DNA of 64,000 nt from Herbaspirillum sp. ST 5-3 (GCF_004804275.1 NZ_STGI01000015.1:79903-143902), one strand, 5' to 3'. Counted from the stretch's first letter, positions 17,369-26,684 are shown. Made by a program: numbers and translations. The notes: a model not told the origin generated them from the sequence alone.

Positions 17369-19570
17369 TCAAAACGCGCTTGCGTAGCGCACGGCCAGCA
17401 GCTTTTCCGCCGCCACGTCGATCATGTTGTTCGGATCGCGCCGCACGGTCAGCGACACGCCCACGGTACCGCGTCGGCCGACCGGTGCCAGGTAGTTGAT
17501 TTCGGCGCGCATCTCGCGCCCCAGGGGCACCATGGAAAAAATCAGCCGTTCGCGCGAGGGCGTGCCGCCTTGCCCCGACAGCATGTCCATCACGATCCTG
17601 CCCGAATACGCACGCATGGGTTGCGACAAGGACAAGCTCATGCGATCGCCTTGCTTCAACCGGTCGGCGGCCACCAGTGCGACTGAAAACGCATTGGTCC
17701 TGGCACGCGTGATTTCGGTGACCAGGCTGTCGGTCGCCGTCATGCCGGGCGTCACGCCGTAGGAGGCCTGCCCGGCGAGCGTCACCTTGGGCGCCAGCAG
17801 CAGCGCGCCGGCCAGTTGCACCGCACCGGTCGACGTGCCTGCGCCGAAGGACATCGCGCTGCTCGAATAGGCGCCGAGATAGGCGTTGGCTTCATTGGTT
17901 TGCGACATCGACACCGACAATGCAGCGCGGCCGAAACTGCGCGAGACTTCGAACAGGGCCGAACTCGCGTGCACCGGGACCGCCGATGACGGCAGTGCAA
18001 TGCCGTCCTGCGATGCCAGCAGCCGGTTCAGGCCGGCGCTCAGCACGCCGAACTTCAGCTTCACTTCGCCGACCTGCTGCGCAAGCGCCGCATGCGACGC
18101 ATCGGGCACCAGCGTGAAGTAAGGATTGGACAGCGCGCCCACCTGTTCCAGCGACGCGCCCTCCGGCAGGCGCAGTCCGCCCGCACCGAAATAACTGCCG
18201 GCCAGTCCGCCGACGCCGAATGCGGCCTCGGTGCCGCCGTTCTGCGCGGATGAGAAGGACAAGGAGACAATCCGGGCTTGCGCCAGGTCGAATCCGTGCT
18301 CCGATCCCGGCATGCGCGATATCCGCCCGTAGGCAACCGAAAACCTGCCGCCGCCATCGAGCAATTGCTCCACCACTTCCATCCTGCGGTCCATGCTGTC
18401 GAATGCCTGCTCCAGCGACAGCGGCGTCGGCCGCACCATCGCCGTGCCCATATCGACCTGGAAGTCGCGCTGGAAATCGTCCACGCCGAACACGCGCAAC
18501 TGGCCGGCGGCGGCCAGGTTCCACAGCATGCTGGTCGCCGGCGAAGGCTGCACCGAGCCGCTCAGCACGCTGATGCGCTTGCCGTTGAGCGTGGTGGTGG
18601 TGACCTCGCCGATCGGTTGCAAGGCGCGTTCGATATTCAACAGCCCGCGCCCGTAGACCGGATCGATGCCGGGCGCGCCCAGGTCGGTTGCGGTCACGAA
18701 CAGGATGGTCGCAATCTGGTCCGCGCTCAAGGACGGCCACATCTGCTTCACCAGCGCAGCCGCGCCGCTGACCATGGGCGTGGCCATCGAGGTGCCCGAC
18801 ATGTATGCATACTGGCCGTCGAGATAGGTCGATACGATGGCCGAGCCGGGCGCGACCAGGAACCAGGGCGCGGTATCGCCGGCGCGGTTGGAATAGGACG
18901 CGATGCGATTGCCGGCATCGACGGCGCCGACCGCGATGATCTGGCTGTTGGCCCAGCTTTCCCTGGCGAAGCGCGCCGGCCAGTCCGGATTGCGCATCCC
19001 GTGGTTGCCGGCCGCCACCACCATCAGCAGGCCGGATCGCACCGCTTCCTGCATTGCTTGCGGATCGTAGCTGCCGCCCGCGCCCACGCTCATGTTGACA
19101 ATCGCGGCCTTGCCGATCGCATGGCGCAATCCGCGATCGAGCGCCGTCGTGGAGCCGGTGCCGTCATCCCGGAAAACCTTGACCGGCAGCAGTCGCGCGT
19201 CGTAGGCGACGCCGACCACGCCGTAGCCATCGCGCCGTGCCGCCAGAATGCCGGCCACATGCGTCCCATGCCCGTCCTTGTCGACGATGTCGCTGCCGCC
19301 GTCGAGCGCGTTGTAGCCCGGGGCGAGCTTGCCTGCCCCGGCGAATTCGCGATGGCTGGCGATGCCGGTATCCAGCACGGCGATCGTGACGCCATTTCCG
19401 GTGACGCCGAGCAGGTGCGCATAATCGGCCTTGATGCGGGACAGGATCGACACGGAGTTGCTGCGCTCGATATCGACGGCGGACAAGTCCTCCGCGCGCA
19501 CCGATGCCGTGAAGGCCGCGGCGAGCGCCAGCGCGGTGACACTGGGGGAAAAGAAGTTGGAGGTGAACAT
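17369..19570 (-). CDS. Subtilisin-like (S8) exported serine protease with C-terminal beta-rich domain
   Basis: 733 residues. A signal peptide (to about 26, ending SVRAED) precedes a peptidase S8 domain with the triad Asp67 (AVLDTGIASH), His101 (DGHGTHVAG), Ser261 (SGTSMATP) and oxyanion Asn189 (AAGNHG). The C-terminal about 350 residues are beta-rich and end in Phe (RYASAF), as in outer-membrane barrels, suggesting an autotransporter-like arrangement. AAGG precedes the ATG. The 5' UTR holds a c-di-GMP-I riboswitch, so output should respond to c-di-GMP. Physiological target unknown; adhesin processing is one possibility. Confidence 0.9.
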   Translation of the reverse strand: MFTSNFFSPSVTALALAAAFTASVRAEDLSAVDIERSNSVSILSRIKADYAHLLGVTGNGVTIAVLDTGIASHREFAGAGKLAPGYNALDGGSDIVDKDGHGTHVAGILAARRDGYGVVGVAYDARLLPVKVFRDDGTGSTTALDRGLRHAIGKAAIVNMSVGAGGSYDPQAMQEAVRSGLLMVVAAGNHGMRNPDWPARFARESWANSQIIAVGAVDAGNRIASYSNRAGDTAPWFLVAPGSAIVSTYLDGQYAYMSGTSMATPMVSGAAALVKQMWPSLSADQIATILFVTATDLGAPGIDPVYGRGLLNIERALQPIGEVTTTTLNGKRISVLSGSVQPSPATSMLWNLAAAGQLRVFGVDDFQRDFQVDMGTAMVRPTPLSLEQAFDSMDRRMEVVEQLLDGGGRFSVAYGRISRMPGSEHGFDLAQARIVSLSFSSAQNGGTEAAFGVGGLAGSYFGAGGLRLPEGASLEQVGALSNPYFTLVPDASHAALAQQVGEVKLKFGVLSAGLNRLLASQDGIALPSSAVPVHASSALFEVSRSFGRAALSVSMSQTNEANAYLGAYSSSAMSFGAGTSTGAVQLAGALLLAPKVTLAGQASYGVTPGMTATDSLVTEITRARTNAFSVALVAADRLKQGDRMSLSLSQPMRAYSGRIVMDMLSGQGGTPSRERLIFSMVPLGREMRAEINYLAPVGRRGTVGVSLTVRRDPNNMIDVAAEKLLAVRYASAF

Positions 19571-19621
19571 ATGTCGCCTTTCTCCGGTTTCTGCTTGTCG
19601 GAAAAAGGGCGGCGCTACGCC

Positions 19622-19735
19622 AGCTACGGCGGCCCCGCTAGCTTGCGGCAATCGACAACATGTTTGCTGTCTGATCACGCGCGAAGCCCGGAAGCTTTGC
19701 GTCCCCGCCTTTCAGCGGGTTTGCCCTTAGTACCT
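19622..19735 (-). ncRNA. Cyclic di-GMP-I (GEMM-I) riboswitch, protease leader
   Basis: Read on the minus strand, the conserved pieces appear in order: AGGGCAAACC, a hairpin CCGC-TGAAAG-GCGG, GGACGCAAAGC, CTTCCGG, and after a variable arm TAGCGGGGCCGCC. These match the GEMM-I aptamer (the GNRA-type tetraloop stem, GACGCAAAGC joint and second stem). The start codon of the S8 protease is about 52 nt beyond the aptamer. No strong intrinsic terminator is obvious in between, so translational control is as likely as attenuation. Confidence 0.88.
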
Positions 19736-19777
19736 GTTCGGTATGTTTTGGGCATGCCAAAAACATACCGAACAGGT
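19732..19777. repeat. 46-bp palindrome upstream of the riboswitch
   Basis: Arms 19732-19749 (ACCTGTTCGGTATGTTTT) and 19760-19777 are perfect inverted copies, and the centre GGCATGCC is itself palindromic, leaving one mismatched pair in 46 bp. A 29-bp piece of one arm recurs at 58245-58273 with one change. It may be a mobile-element end, a regulator site or a transcript-end hairpin for the AI-2E gene; no T-tract follows. Confidence 0.85.
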
Positions 19778-19954
19778 TCTTACGATGCCGTCGTGGTTTG
19801 AATCACATGTGCATATTTCCATTGTGCATCGTAATTCTGGAAATGCAAATGAATCGCACGCGATTCCGGCTGTGGGGAGTCGCAGCGCGACAACAAGATG
19901 TCGAACTGGAATTCAAAAGAGGAAAGGCGCGGGGCGTGAGATCGTGAGTCCTTG

Positions 19955-21019
19955 TCAATCGGCCAAGTCGGCCTGGCCTTCCAGCCATTCGCGCCACACC
20001 GCCATCAGCACGGCGATGATCACAGGTCCGACGAACATGCCGACCAGGCCGAAGGCGGTGAAGCCGCCAATGACGCCGAACAGCACCAGCAGGAAAGGAA
20101 TGTGCGAGGCGCTGCTGATCACCAGCGGGCGGATCAGATTGTCGACCCAGCTCACCACCAGCGAGCCCCACAGCAGCAGGCCGATACCCGCCCAGGTATG
20201 GCCCGACAGCAGCAGCCAGACACCGAGCGAACCCCAGACCAGGGGCGTGCCGAAAGGCAGCAGCGCCACCAGCGCCGTGAGCGCGCCCAGCAGCGCCGGC
20301 GCGCGAATGCCGGCTGCCCAGTAACCGATGCCGGCCAGTATGCCCTGCGCCAGCGCGGTCAGCACCAGTCCGTACAGCACTGCCTTGGTGGTGCTGCCGA
20401 TGGCAAACAGATAAGCGTCGGCGCGCGCTCCGATGAAGCGCCGCATCGCCGCGCGCACCTGGCTGAGCAGGATGTCGCCGTCGCGATAGACGAATACGAC
20501 GGTGAGCAAGGCGAAGGCCAGCTTGGCCGCATTGCGCCCGACGCCGCCGATCAGCTCGGTCAGCTCGCCGAACCAGCGCTGCGCCAGATCGAGTGCTTCG
20601 GTGCGCAGGGCGTAGGGATCGCCGGCGATGCGGTTGAAGATTTGCTGCAGGCGTTCGCCCAGCCAGGGAATTTCCAGCACGGCTTCCGGCAGGCGGCGCG
20701 GCCCCTGATTCAGATAGTTGGAGATGCCCTGCGCAGCGGAAATGAATTCGGTTTGCATCAGGCTGATCAGCCACAGCAGCGGCAGCACGAAGGAAGTCGT
20801 CAGCAGCAGGCTCATCAGCAGCGCGCTGCCGATCGCGTTATCGTGCAATGCATGACGCAGCCGCGCATACAAAGGCCAGGTGACATAGGCGAGGATCAGC
20901 GCCCACACCACCGGCGCAATGAACCATTGCATCACCAGGAAACCGAGAACGGACAGGCCGCCCAACGACAGCCAGAGCAGGACCGTGCGTGTGGTGGCGG
21001 ATGGATCGCGTTCGATCAT
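19955..21019 (-). CDS. AI-2E family transporter (PerM-like membrane protein)
   Basis: 354 residues with about eight TM helices: two near the N-terminus, a soluble segment with ISNYLNQGPRRLPEAVLEIPWLG, and a C-terminal block including LLPFGTPLVWGSL, VVSWVDNLIRPLVI and GVIGGFTAFGLVGMFVGPV, the family hallmark. Members are proposed exporters (e.g. autoinducer-2) or ion antiporters; the substrate here is unknown. It is monocistronic, with a roughly 380-bp downstream gap that holds the palindrome and riboswitch leader. Confidence 0.9.
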   Translation of the reverse strand: MIERDPSATTRTVLLWLSLGGLSVLGFLVMQWFIAPVVWALILAYVTWPLYARLRHALHDNAIGSALLMSLLLTTSFVLPLLWLISLMQTEFISAAQGISNYLNQGPRRLPEAVLEIPWLGERLQQIFNRIAGDPYALRTEALDLAQRWFGELTELIGGVGRNAAKLAFALLTVVFVYRDGDILLSQVRAAMRRFIGARADAYLFAIGSTTKAVLYGLVLTALAQGILAGIGYWAAGIRAPALLGALTALVALLPFGTPLVWGSLGVWLLLSGHTWAGIGLLLWGSLVVSWVDNLIRPLVISSASHIPFLLVLFGVIGGFTAFGLVGMFVGPVIIAVLMAVWREWLEGQADLAD

Positions 21020-21133
21020 GATCGCGTGTGCTTGTTCTGTTCTCGTTCCCTTTCAGGTCATTATCACGCCGAAGGCGCGATGGCATCTCGACTTTTCGCA
21101 GACTTCTTGATCCTTGCGATGCGGCGCTGACAT

Positions 21134-21154
21134 CCTCCCCCGTGCCGGGGGAGG
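21134..21154. terminator. Small GC hairpin
   Basis: CCTCCCCC and GGGGGAGG form an 8-bp stem with a 5-nt loop, in the gap between the AI-2E gene and the MITE-like element. No T-tract follows, so it may only be a structured repeat. Confidence 0.3.
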
Positions 21155-21162
21155 AATTGTCT

Positions 21163-21449
21163 CTAGAACTCATTTCATCAATAGGAGGGCTCGCGAAGGT
21201 GGCCTGGACGGGTGCAGTGCAAGGCGCGACGCGACGCGCAGGGTGGCCCCCTGCGCTAGCGCCGCAACGCCGCAATGCGCCGTCCAGACCACCTTCCCGG
21301 AGGGTTCGCACCAGAATCGGCGCTGGCGGTGTTGTGCCGGCCGGCGCTCCGGTCCTTGCAAATAGCCCCGCTATTTGACGCGTCGCACGCCTTGCCAGCA
21401 CCGATTCTGGTGCGAACGCGAACCCGCCTATTGATGAAATGAGTTCTAG
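21163..21449. mobile_element. MITE-like element with 23-bp terminal inverted repeats
   Basis: Terminal arms 21163-21185 and 21427-21449 are perfect inverted copies beginning and ending in CTAG. Inside are a second inverted pair (21304-21327 / 21394-21417, one mismatch), an imperfect pair (about 21196-21216 / 21275-21294) and a perfect 8-bp hairpin CAAATAGC-CCC-GCTATTTG (21359-21377). No gene is credible inside. The nested structure fits a non-autonomous element. The right end overlaps the stop codon of the hibernation-factor gene. Confidence 0.75.
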
Positions 21450-21742
21450 TGATCCAGGCGGCGCAGTGCCGTGCGTCCAACACGATCGACCGCACGATTG
21501 ATCGCGATGTACATATCGGCTTCGGTATCCTCGGCAACAACATCGGGCATGCCATTCAGCACGAGGTGCACGGTGCAGCGCTTGTCGATGCCGCCGCGCG
21601 GTCCGTTGATGTCGGCCAGTCGCACCGTCACCTGCTGCACCTGGTCAGCCGCGTGCTTCAGCGCAAAATGCAGTCGGCGCTGGGCATGCTCGGCAAGCGC
21701 ATTGGTCAGTTCAAATCCTTGGGCGCGGACATCGACTCTCAT
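21446..21742 (-). CDS. HPF/RaiA-family ribosome-associated protein
   Basis: 98 residues beginning MRVDVRAQGFELTNALAEHAQRR, with an alpha/beta HPF fold and ending DRVGRTALRRLDH. These proteins bind the 30S decoding centre and silence or dimerise ribosomes in stationary phase; this short form lacks the long-HPF C-terminal domain. AAGGAG lies 7 nt before the ATG. The TAG stop (21446-21448) lies inside the terminal repeat of the MITE-like element, so the native C-terminus may have been altered by insertion. Monocistronic. Confidence 0.85.
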   Translation of the reverse strand: MRVDVRAQGFELTNALAEHAQRRLHFALKHAADQVQQVTVRLADINGPRGGIDKRCTVHLVLNGMPDVVAEDTEADMYIAINRAVDRVGRTALRRLDH

Positions 21743-21866
21743 GACGGACTCCTTCGTGTTGGGTGAATCGGCCGTTTGCTGCCGGCCTTGCATTCAATCT
21801 AGTCCACAGGAAACCCGTTTAAAATTCGAATATGATGTCTTTTCAATTCGAAAAATTCGAATCATC

Positions 21867-22769
21867 ATGAGCACGATCAATTACAAGCACCTGCATTACT
21901 TCTGGGTCGTCGCCAAGTGCGGCGGCATCGGCCGCGCCGGCGAGCAGCTGCACCTGACGCCGCAGACCATCAGCGGCCAGATCGGCATGCTGGAAGAAGC
22001 GCTGGGCACAACCTTGTTCGACCGCGTCGGCCGGCGACTGGAGCTCAACGATACCGGGCGCATGGTATTCAGCTATGCGGATGAGATCTTTACGCTGGGC
22101 GAGGAACTGGAGGACATGCTGCGCAATCGTCCCGGCGGCCGTCCCTTGCAGTTCACCGTAGGCGTGGTCGATTCGCTGCAGAAATCGATCGTGCGCCTGC
22201 TGCTCGAACCCGCCTTGAACCTGCCCGAAACCCTGCGCATCGTTTGCCGCGAAGGCAAGCTCGACACGCTGCTGGCCGGGCTGGCGATCCGCGGACTGGA
22301 TATCGTGCTTGCCGATGGTCCGATGCCTCCCAACAGCAACGTGCGCGGCTTCAGCCATTTGCTGGGCGAATGCGGCGTGGCCTTCTTTGCAGCGCCCGCA
22401 TTGGCCAGACGCCACAGGAAGGCGTTTCCGCACAGCCTCGACGGTGCCCCCTTCCTGCTGCCGGGCGAGGATGCGGCGCTGCGCCCGCGCCTGTTGCGAT
22501 GGTTCGGCAAGGAGCGCATCCGGCCACGCATCGTCGGTGAATTCGATGATGGAGCGCTGCTCAAGGAATTCGGCGAAGCCGGCGTTGGCATCTTCGCAGC
22601 ACCCATTGCCGTCGCCGCGCAAGTAAAAAAACAGTACGGCGTGCAGGAAATCGGCCGCACCGACGCCCTCACCGAACAGTTCTATGCGATCTCGGTGGAA
22701 CGGCGTCTTTCCCATCCGGCCGTGCTTGCCATCAGCACAGCGGCGCAGAAGCGCGTGGCATCGATCTGA
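21867..22769 (+). CDS. nhaR: LysR-family regulator, NhaR type
   Basis: 300 residues. The N-terminal winged HTH starts NYKHLHYFWVVAKCGGIGRA, the HYFW signature of NhaR, with HLTPQTISGQIGMLEEALG as the recognition region. The effector domain (about 90-295) contains QFTVGVVDSLQKSIV. NhaR activates sodium/proton antiporter genes in enterics; no antiporter is nearby, so targets here are open. The upstream region (21824-21862) is AT-rich with three TTCGAA-type repeats, possibly its own operator. AAATTCGAATC directly precedes the ATG and there is no obvious SD. Confidence 0.85.
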   Translation: MSTINYKHLHYFWVVAKCGGIGRAGEQLHLTPQTISGQIGMLEEALGTTLFDRVGRRLELNDTGRMVFSYADEIFTLGEELEDMLRNRPGGRPLQFTVGVVDSLQKSIVRLLLEPALNLPETLRIVCREGKLDTLLAGLAIRGLDIVLADGPMPPNSNVRGFSHLLGECGVAFFAAPALARRHRKAFPHSLDGAPFLLPGEDAALRPRLLRWFGKERIRPRIVGEFDDGALLKEFGEAGVGIFAAPIAVAAQVKKQYGVQEIGRTDALTEQFYAISVERRLSHPAVLAISTAAQKRVASI

Positions 22770-22919
22770 CACACAATACGGTGCTGTCTGGAATCTTGAT
22801 CTGGGACAAGGAAATCGGCGCGCGCTTGGCGCACTGTTGCAGGGTTCAGTGCCATTTCCCTCATTACCGTGCGCCGTGCGAACAAGCCGGCGCAGCTTGC
22901 CCATCGAGGCCGGACCTGC

Positions 22920-23846
22920 ATGCTACCCGCTTACATTTCGCACAACGACTGCAGCCAGCATGAGATGGGCGCATTTCATCCGGAATGCCCGGAGCGCATC
23001 GCAGCCATCCGCAAGCAGTTGCTGGCCGAAGGCGTGCTGGACTTCATGCAGCTCCACGACGCGCCGCTGGCAACCGCGGAGCAACTCGCGCGCGCCCACA
23101 CCATGGCGCATGTGCGCGAACTGGCGGCCAAGTCACCGCGCGAAGCTTACGAGCAGGTCGATCCTGACACCTGGATGAATCCGCATTCCTACCGCGCGGC
23201 ATTGCGTGCCGCCGGCGCGGTGGTGAAGGCAACCGACCTCGTGCTGCGCGGCGCCGCGCCGGTCGCATTTTGCAACATCCGGCCTCCCGGGCATCATGCG
23301 GAACGCGACTCCGCCGGCGGCTTCTGCTTTTTCAACAACATCGCTGTCGGCATTCGCCATGCGCTGGACGCACACCGCATCAAGCGCGTCGCGCTGATCG
23401 ACTTCGACGTCCATCACGGCAATGGCAGCGAAGACATCCTGCATGACGATCCGCGCGTACTCATGTGCTCCACCTACGAGGAAAACCTTTATCCGTTTTC
23501 CGGCCGCGAACCCATGGGCCCGAACATGGTCAATGTCGGGTTGCCGCCGCATTCGGGCGGCACCGCGTTTCGCGCAGCGGTCGAATCCCATTGGATCCCC
23601 GCGCTCGACGCATTCCAGCCCGAATTGCTGTTCATTTCGGCAGGCTTTGACGGCCATCTCGAAGACGACATCAGCAACCTGAGACTGGTCGAGGCGGACT
23701 ACGCATGGGTCACACGGCAAGTGATGCAAGTCGCGGCACGCCACGCCAAGGGACGCGTCGTGTCCTGCCTGGAAGGCGGCTATGCATTGCCGGCCCTCGC
23801 ACGCAGCGTCGCCGCGCATGTGAAAGTTTTGATTGGAGCAGATTAA
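22920..23846 (+). CDS. Histone-deacetylase-family (acetoin-utilisation-like) deacetylase
   Basis: 308 residues of the class II HDAC-like fold. RPPGHHAERD gives the paired His (125-126). Zinc ligands are Asp163 and His165 in DFDVHHGNG and Asp244 in SAGFDGH. GFCFFNN and LEGGYAL are further family marks. Bacterial members remove acetyl groups from polyamines, other small amines or protein lysines. The gene lies on the same strand 134 bp before a Pat-type acetyltransferase, so a protein-acetylation eraser role is attractive but inferred. A polyamine substrate is the main alternative, given the homospermidine synthase further along. Confidence 0.9.
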   Translation: MLPAYISHNDCSQHEMGAFHPECPERIAAIRKQLLAEGVLDFMQLHDAPLATAEQLARAHTMAHVRELAAKSPREAYEQVDPDTWMNPHSYRAALRAAGAVVKATDLVLRGAAPVAFCNIRPPGHHAERDSAGGFCFFNNIAVGIRHALDAHRIKRVALIDFDVHHGNGSEDILHDDPRVLMCSTYEENLYPFSGREPMGPNMVNVGLPPHSGGTAFRAAVESHWIPALDAFQPELLFISAGFDGHLEDDISNLRLVEADYAWVTRQVMQVAARHAKGRVVSCLEGGYALPALARSVAAHVKVLIGAD

Positions 23847-23980
23847 AGAATCAGCAATGCCGATCAGCCAGGGGCAGATCGCGCCTGGATGACCCTCCGC
23901 TTTGGGCTGCCGAAGAGACAAACAGCAGACAACAGAACCTGCGATACTGAACAATAACCCTATATGACGATTAGCAAAAC

Positions 23981-26659
23981 ATGGACAAGCATTACCTCAC
24001 CCCCCTCTTCTCCCCAGGCTCGATCGTCGTCTTCGCCGGCGACATCAGCGCCCCGGAAACGCAAACCGGCCCCGGCCGCCTGATCACCGAACAACTGCGC
24101 GACGGCAGCTACAAGGCTCCCGTCACCTTCCTCGACATCGGCATGACCGGCACGCTAAGCGACCTCGCGCAATCGCGATCCGACCTCGCCATCATCGCCC
24201 TGCCATCCGAGCAACTGACCGCCGCGCTCGAAGTCGCGGCCCGCATCCAGAGCAAGACCGCGCTGATCATTTCCAGCGGCGTCGATGCCAAGCTGGCCGC
24301 CGAATTGCAGGCGATCGCCAGGCAGCACGGCATCCATCTGCTCGGCCCCAATTGCATGGGTTTCCAGCGCCCGCACCTCGGCCTGAACGCGAGTGCGCTC
24401 GGCTCGCTCGCGCGTTCCGGCTCGCTGGCGCTGGTCTCGCAATCCGGCGCGCTGACTTCATCGATCCTCGACTGGGCCGTCAAGAACGGCGTCGGTTTTT
24501 CCTCGGTGGTCTCGCTCGGCGCCAATACCGCCGTCGATGTGGCGCAAGTGCTCGACTTCCTGGCGGAGGACCGCTCGACGCAAAGCATCGTGGTCTACCT
24601 CGAAGGCATTCGCAACGCGCGGCGCTTCATGAGCGCGCTGCGTGCCGCCGCCAACGCCAAGCCGGTGATCGTGCTGAAGGCCGGGCGCAAACCGGCCGGC
24701 GAGAAAGCGGCGCTCACCCATTCCGGCGCCATCGTCGGCAGTGACGACGTATTCGACGCCGCGCTGCAACGCGCCGGCGCGGTGCGGGTGCGCACCTTCG
24801 TGCAACTGTTCTCCGCGGCCAAGGGGCTGTCGGGGCGCAATCTGCCGGTCGGCAAACGCATCGCCATCATCACCAACGGCGGCGGGCCCGGCGTGCTGGC
24901 GGCCGACTGGGCCAATGAGCTTGGCCTCGAACTGGCCGCGCTGCCGCCGCAAGCCGCAACCGAACTGGCACCGCAACTGTCGCCGCTGGCCTGTCTGCAA
25001 TCCCTGATCGATCTGGCCGAAGACGCCGATGCCGCACATTACCGCGCAGCCATCAAGGTTTGCGCATCGAGCAATGGCATCGACGGCATCCTGGTGATCC
25101 TGTCGCCCAAGCCGGGACTCGATACCACCGCCGTCGCGCAAGCGCTGGCCGATCTGCATCCGTCCGTCGGCAAGCCGCTCGTCACCTGCTGGATGGGCGA
25201 TGAACGCGCGGTCGAAGCGCGCAAGGTCCTGACGGCCGCCGCCATTCCGACCTACCGCACGCCGGAAGCGGCGGTCGATGCCTTCAACAACATCGCGTCC
25301 TTCCATCGCAACCAGCAACTGCTGCATCAGACCCCGCCGCCCTTGTCCGCGCTGGCCAAGCCGGACCTGGAGGGCGCGCGCATTCTGGTGGAAAGCGTGC
25401 TGGCCGAACGGCGCAGGGTGCTGACCGAGATGGAATCGAAGGCGCTGCTGTCGGCCTTCCATATCCCGATCACGAAAACGATACTGGCACGCTCGGCGAG
25501 CGAGGCGATCCTGGTCGCCAACCAGCTCGGCTATCCGGTCGCGCTCAAGATCGACTCGCCCGACATCGCGCACAAATCCGATGTGCAGGGCGTGGCGCTC
25601 AACCTGCACAACGCGGCATCGGTGCGCGACACCTGGCATGACATGATGGCCACTGTCAGCCGCTTGCGGCCGGATGCGCGCATCAATGGCGTGACGATCC
25701 AGAACATGTCGGGCAAGCCGCTGGGCCGCGAGCTGTACATCGGCGTCAGCACCGACGAGCCTTTCGGCCCGGTGATCTCGTTCGGCGCCGGCGGCACCAT
25801 GATCGAACTGATCGCCGACCGCGCGATCGAACTGCCGCCGCTCAACCAGTTTCTCGCGCAGCGCCTGATCGACCGTGCGCGCTCGGCGGAGACGCTGGGC
25901 AACTGGCGCGGCGCGCCGCCGGCCGACCGCGAGGCGCTGGAGCAGATTCTGCTGCGCGTATCGGAAATGGTGTGCGCGCTGCCGCAACTGCGTGAAATGG
26001 ACATCAATCCGGTGATTGTCGACGAAGCCGGCGCGCTGGTGGTCGACGCGCGCATCGTGATCGATCACGCTCCGGCCGGCACCGACAACTACAACCATCT
26101 CGCGATCCTGCCGTATCCGTCGTCGCAAGAACAGGAATGGCCGCTGCGCGGCGGCGGACATTACACGGTGCGGCCGGTCCATCCCGACGACGCACAGATG
26201 CTGCAGGATTTCGTGCGCCGCATGTCTCCGGAAAGCCGCTATTTCCGTTTCGTGTCGACCATGCGCGAGCTGTCGCTGAAGATGCTGGCACGCTTCACGC
26301 TGATCGATTACGACCGCGAAATGGCGCTGGTGGCGATCCTGCGCGAACGCACGCCGAACGCCGATGGCGGCTTCACCGAAACCGAGCGCATCATCGGCGT
26401 GTCGCGCTATGTCACCAACCCGGACCTGACCACCTGCGAATTTTCACTGGCGGTCGCCGACGATTTCAACGGCAAGGGCGTGGGATCGCGCATGATGCTC
26501 TCCATCATGGACGTGGCGCGCAGCAAGGGCTTGTCGCAGGTCGAGGGCCTGGTGCTGACCAATAATGCACCGATGCTCAAGCTGATGCGCAGTCTCGACT
26601 TCGAGATCAGGAAATACGAGGAAGATCCCGATTTCCGCTTGTGCGTGCGGGTGCTTTAG
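23981..26659 (+). CDS. Pat-type protein acetyltransferase (ADP-forming acyl-CoA synthetase domains + GNAT)
   Basis: 892 residues (E. coli PatZ 886). The order is a CoA-binding Rossmann domain (about 1-130, LLGPNCMGFQRP), succinyl-CoA-synthetase-like domains with LTHSGAIVGSDDVFDAAL, an ATP-grasp domain (about 480-690, ALKIDSPDIAHKSDVQGVAL) and a C-terminal GNAT domain (about 725-892) with FNGKGVGSRMM for acetyl-CoA binding. Homologues acetylate lysines, notably inactivating acetyl-CoA synthetase. The synthetase part could be catalytic or only sense CoA metabolites. A deacetylase-family gene lies directly upstream. Confidence 0.92.
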   Translation: MDKHYLTPLFSPGSIVVFAGDISAPETQTGPGRLITEQLRDGSYKAPVTFLDIGMTGTLSDLAQSRSDLAIIALPSEQLTAALEVAARIQSKTALIISSGVDAKLAAELQAIARQHGIHLLGPNCMGFQRPHLGLNASALGSLARSGSLALVSQSGALTSSILDWAVKNGVGFSSVVSLGANTAVDVAQVLDFLAEDRSTQSIVVYLEGIRNARRFMSALRAAANAKPVIVLKAGRKPAGEKAALTHSGAIVGSDDVFDAALQRAGAVRVRTFVQLFSAAKGLSGRNLPVGKRIAIITNGGGPGVLAADWANELGLELAALPPQAATELAPQLSPLACLQSLIDLAEDADAAHYRAAIKVCASSNGIDGILVILSPKPGLDTTAVAQALADLHPSVGKPLVTCWMGDERAVEARKVLTAAAIPTYRTPEAAVDAFNNIASFHRNQQLLHQTPPPLSALAKPDLEGARILVESVLAERRRVLTEMESKALLSAFHIPITKTILARSASEAILVANQLGYPVALKIDSPDIAHKSDVQGVALNLHNAASVRDTWHDMMATVSRLRPDARINGVTIQNMSGKPLGRELYIGVSTDEPFGPVISFGAGGTMIELIADRAIELPPLNQFLAQRLIDRARSAETLGNWRGAPPADREALEQILLRVSEMVCALPQLREMDINPVIVDEAGALVVDARIVIDHAPAGTDNYNHLAILPYPSSQEQEWPLRGGGHYTVRPVHPDDAQMLQDFVRRMSPESRYFRFVSTMRELSLKMLARFTLIDYDREMALVAILRERTPNADGGFTETERIIGVSRYVTNPDLTTCEFSLAVADDFNGKGVGSRMMLSIMDVARSKGLSQVEGLVLTNNAPMLKLMRSLDFEIRKYEEDPDFRLCVRVL

Positions 26660-26684
26660 ACCTCGTGTATTGACCTGCCCGCGA

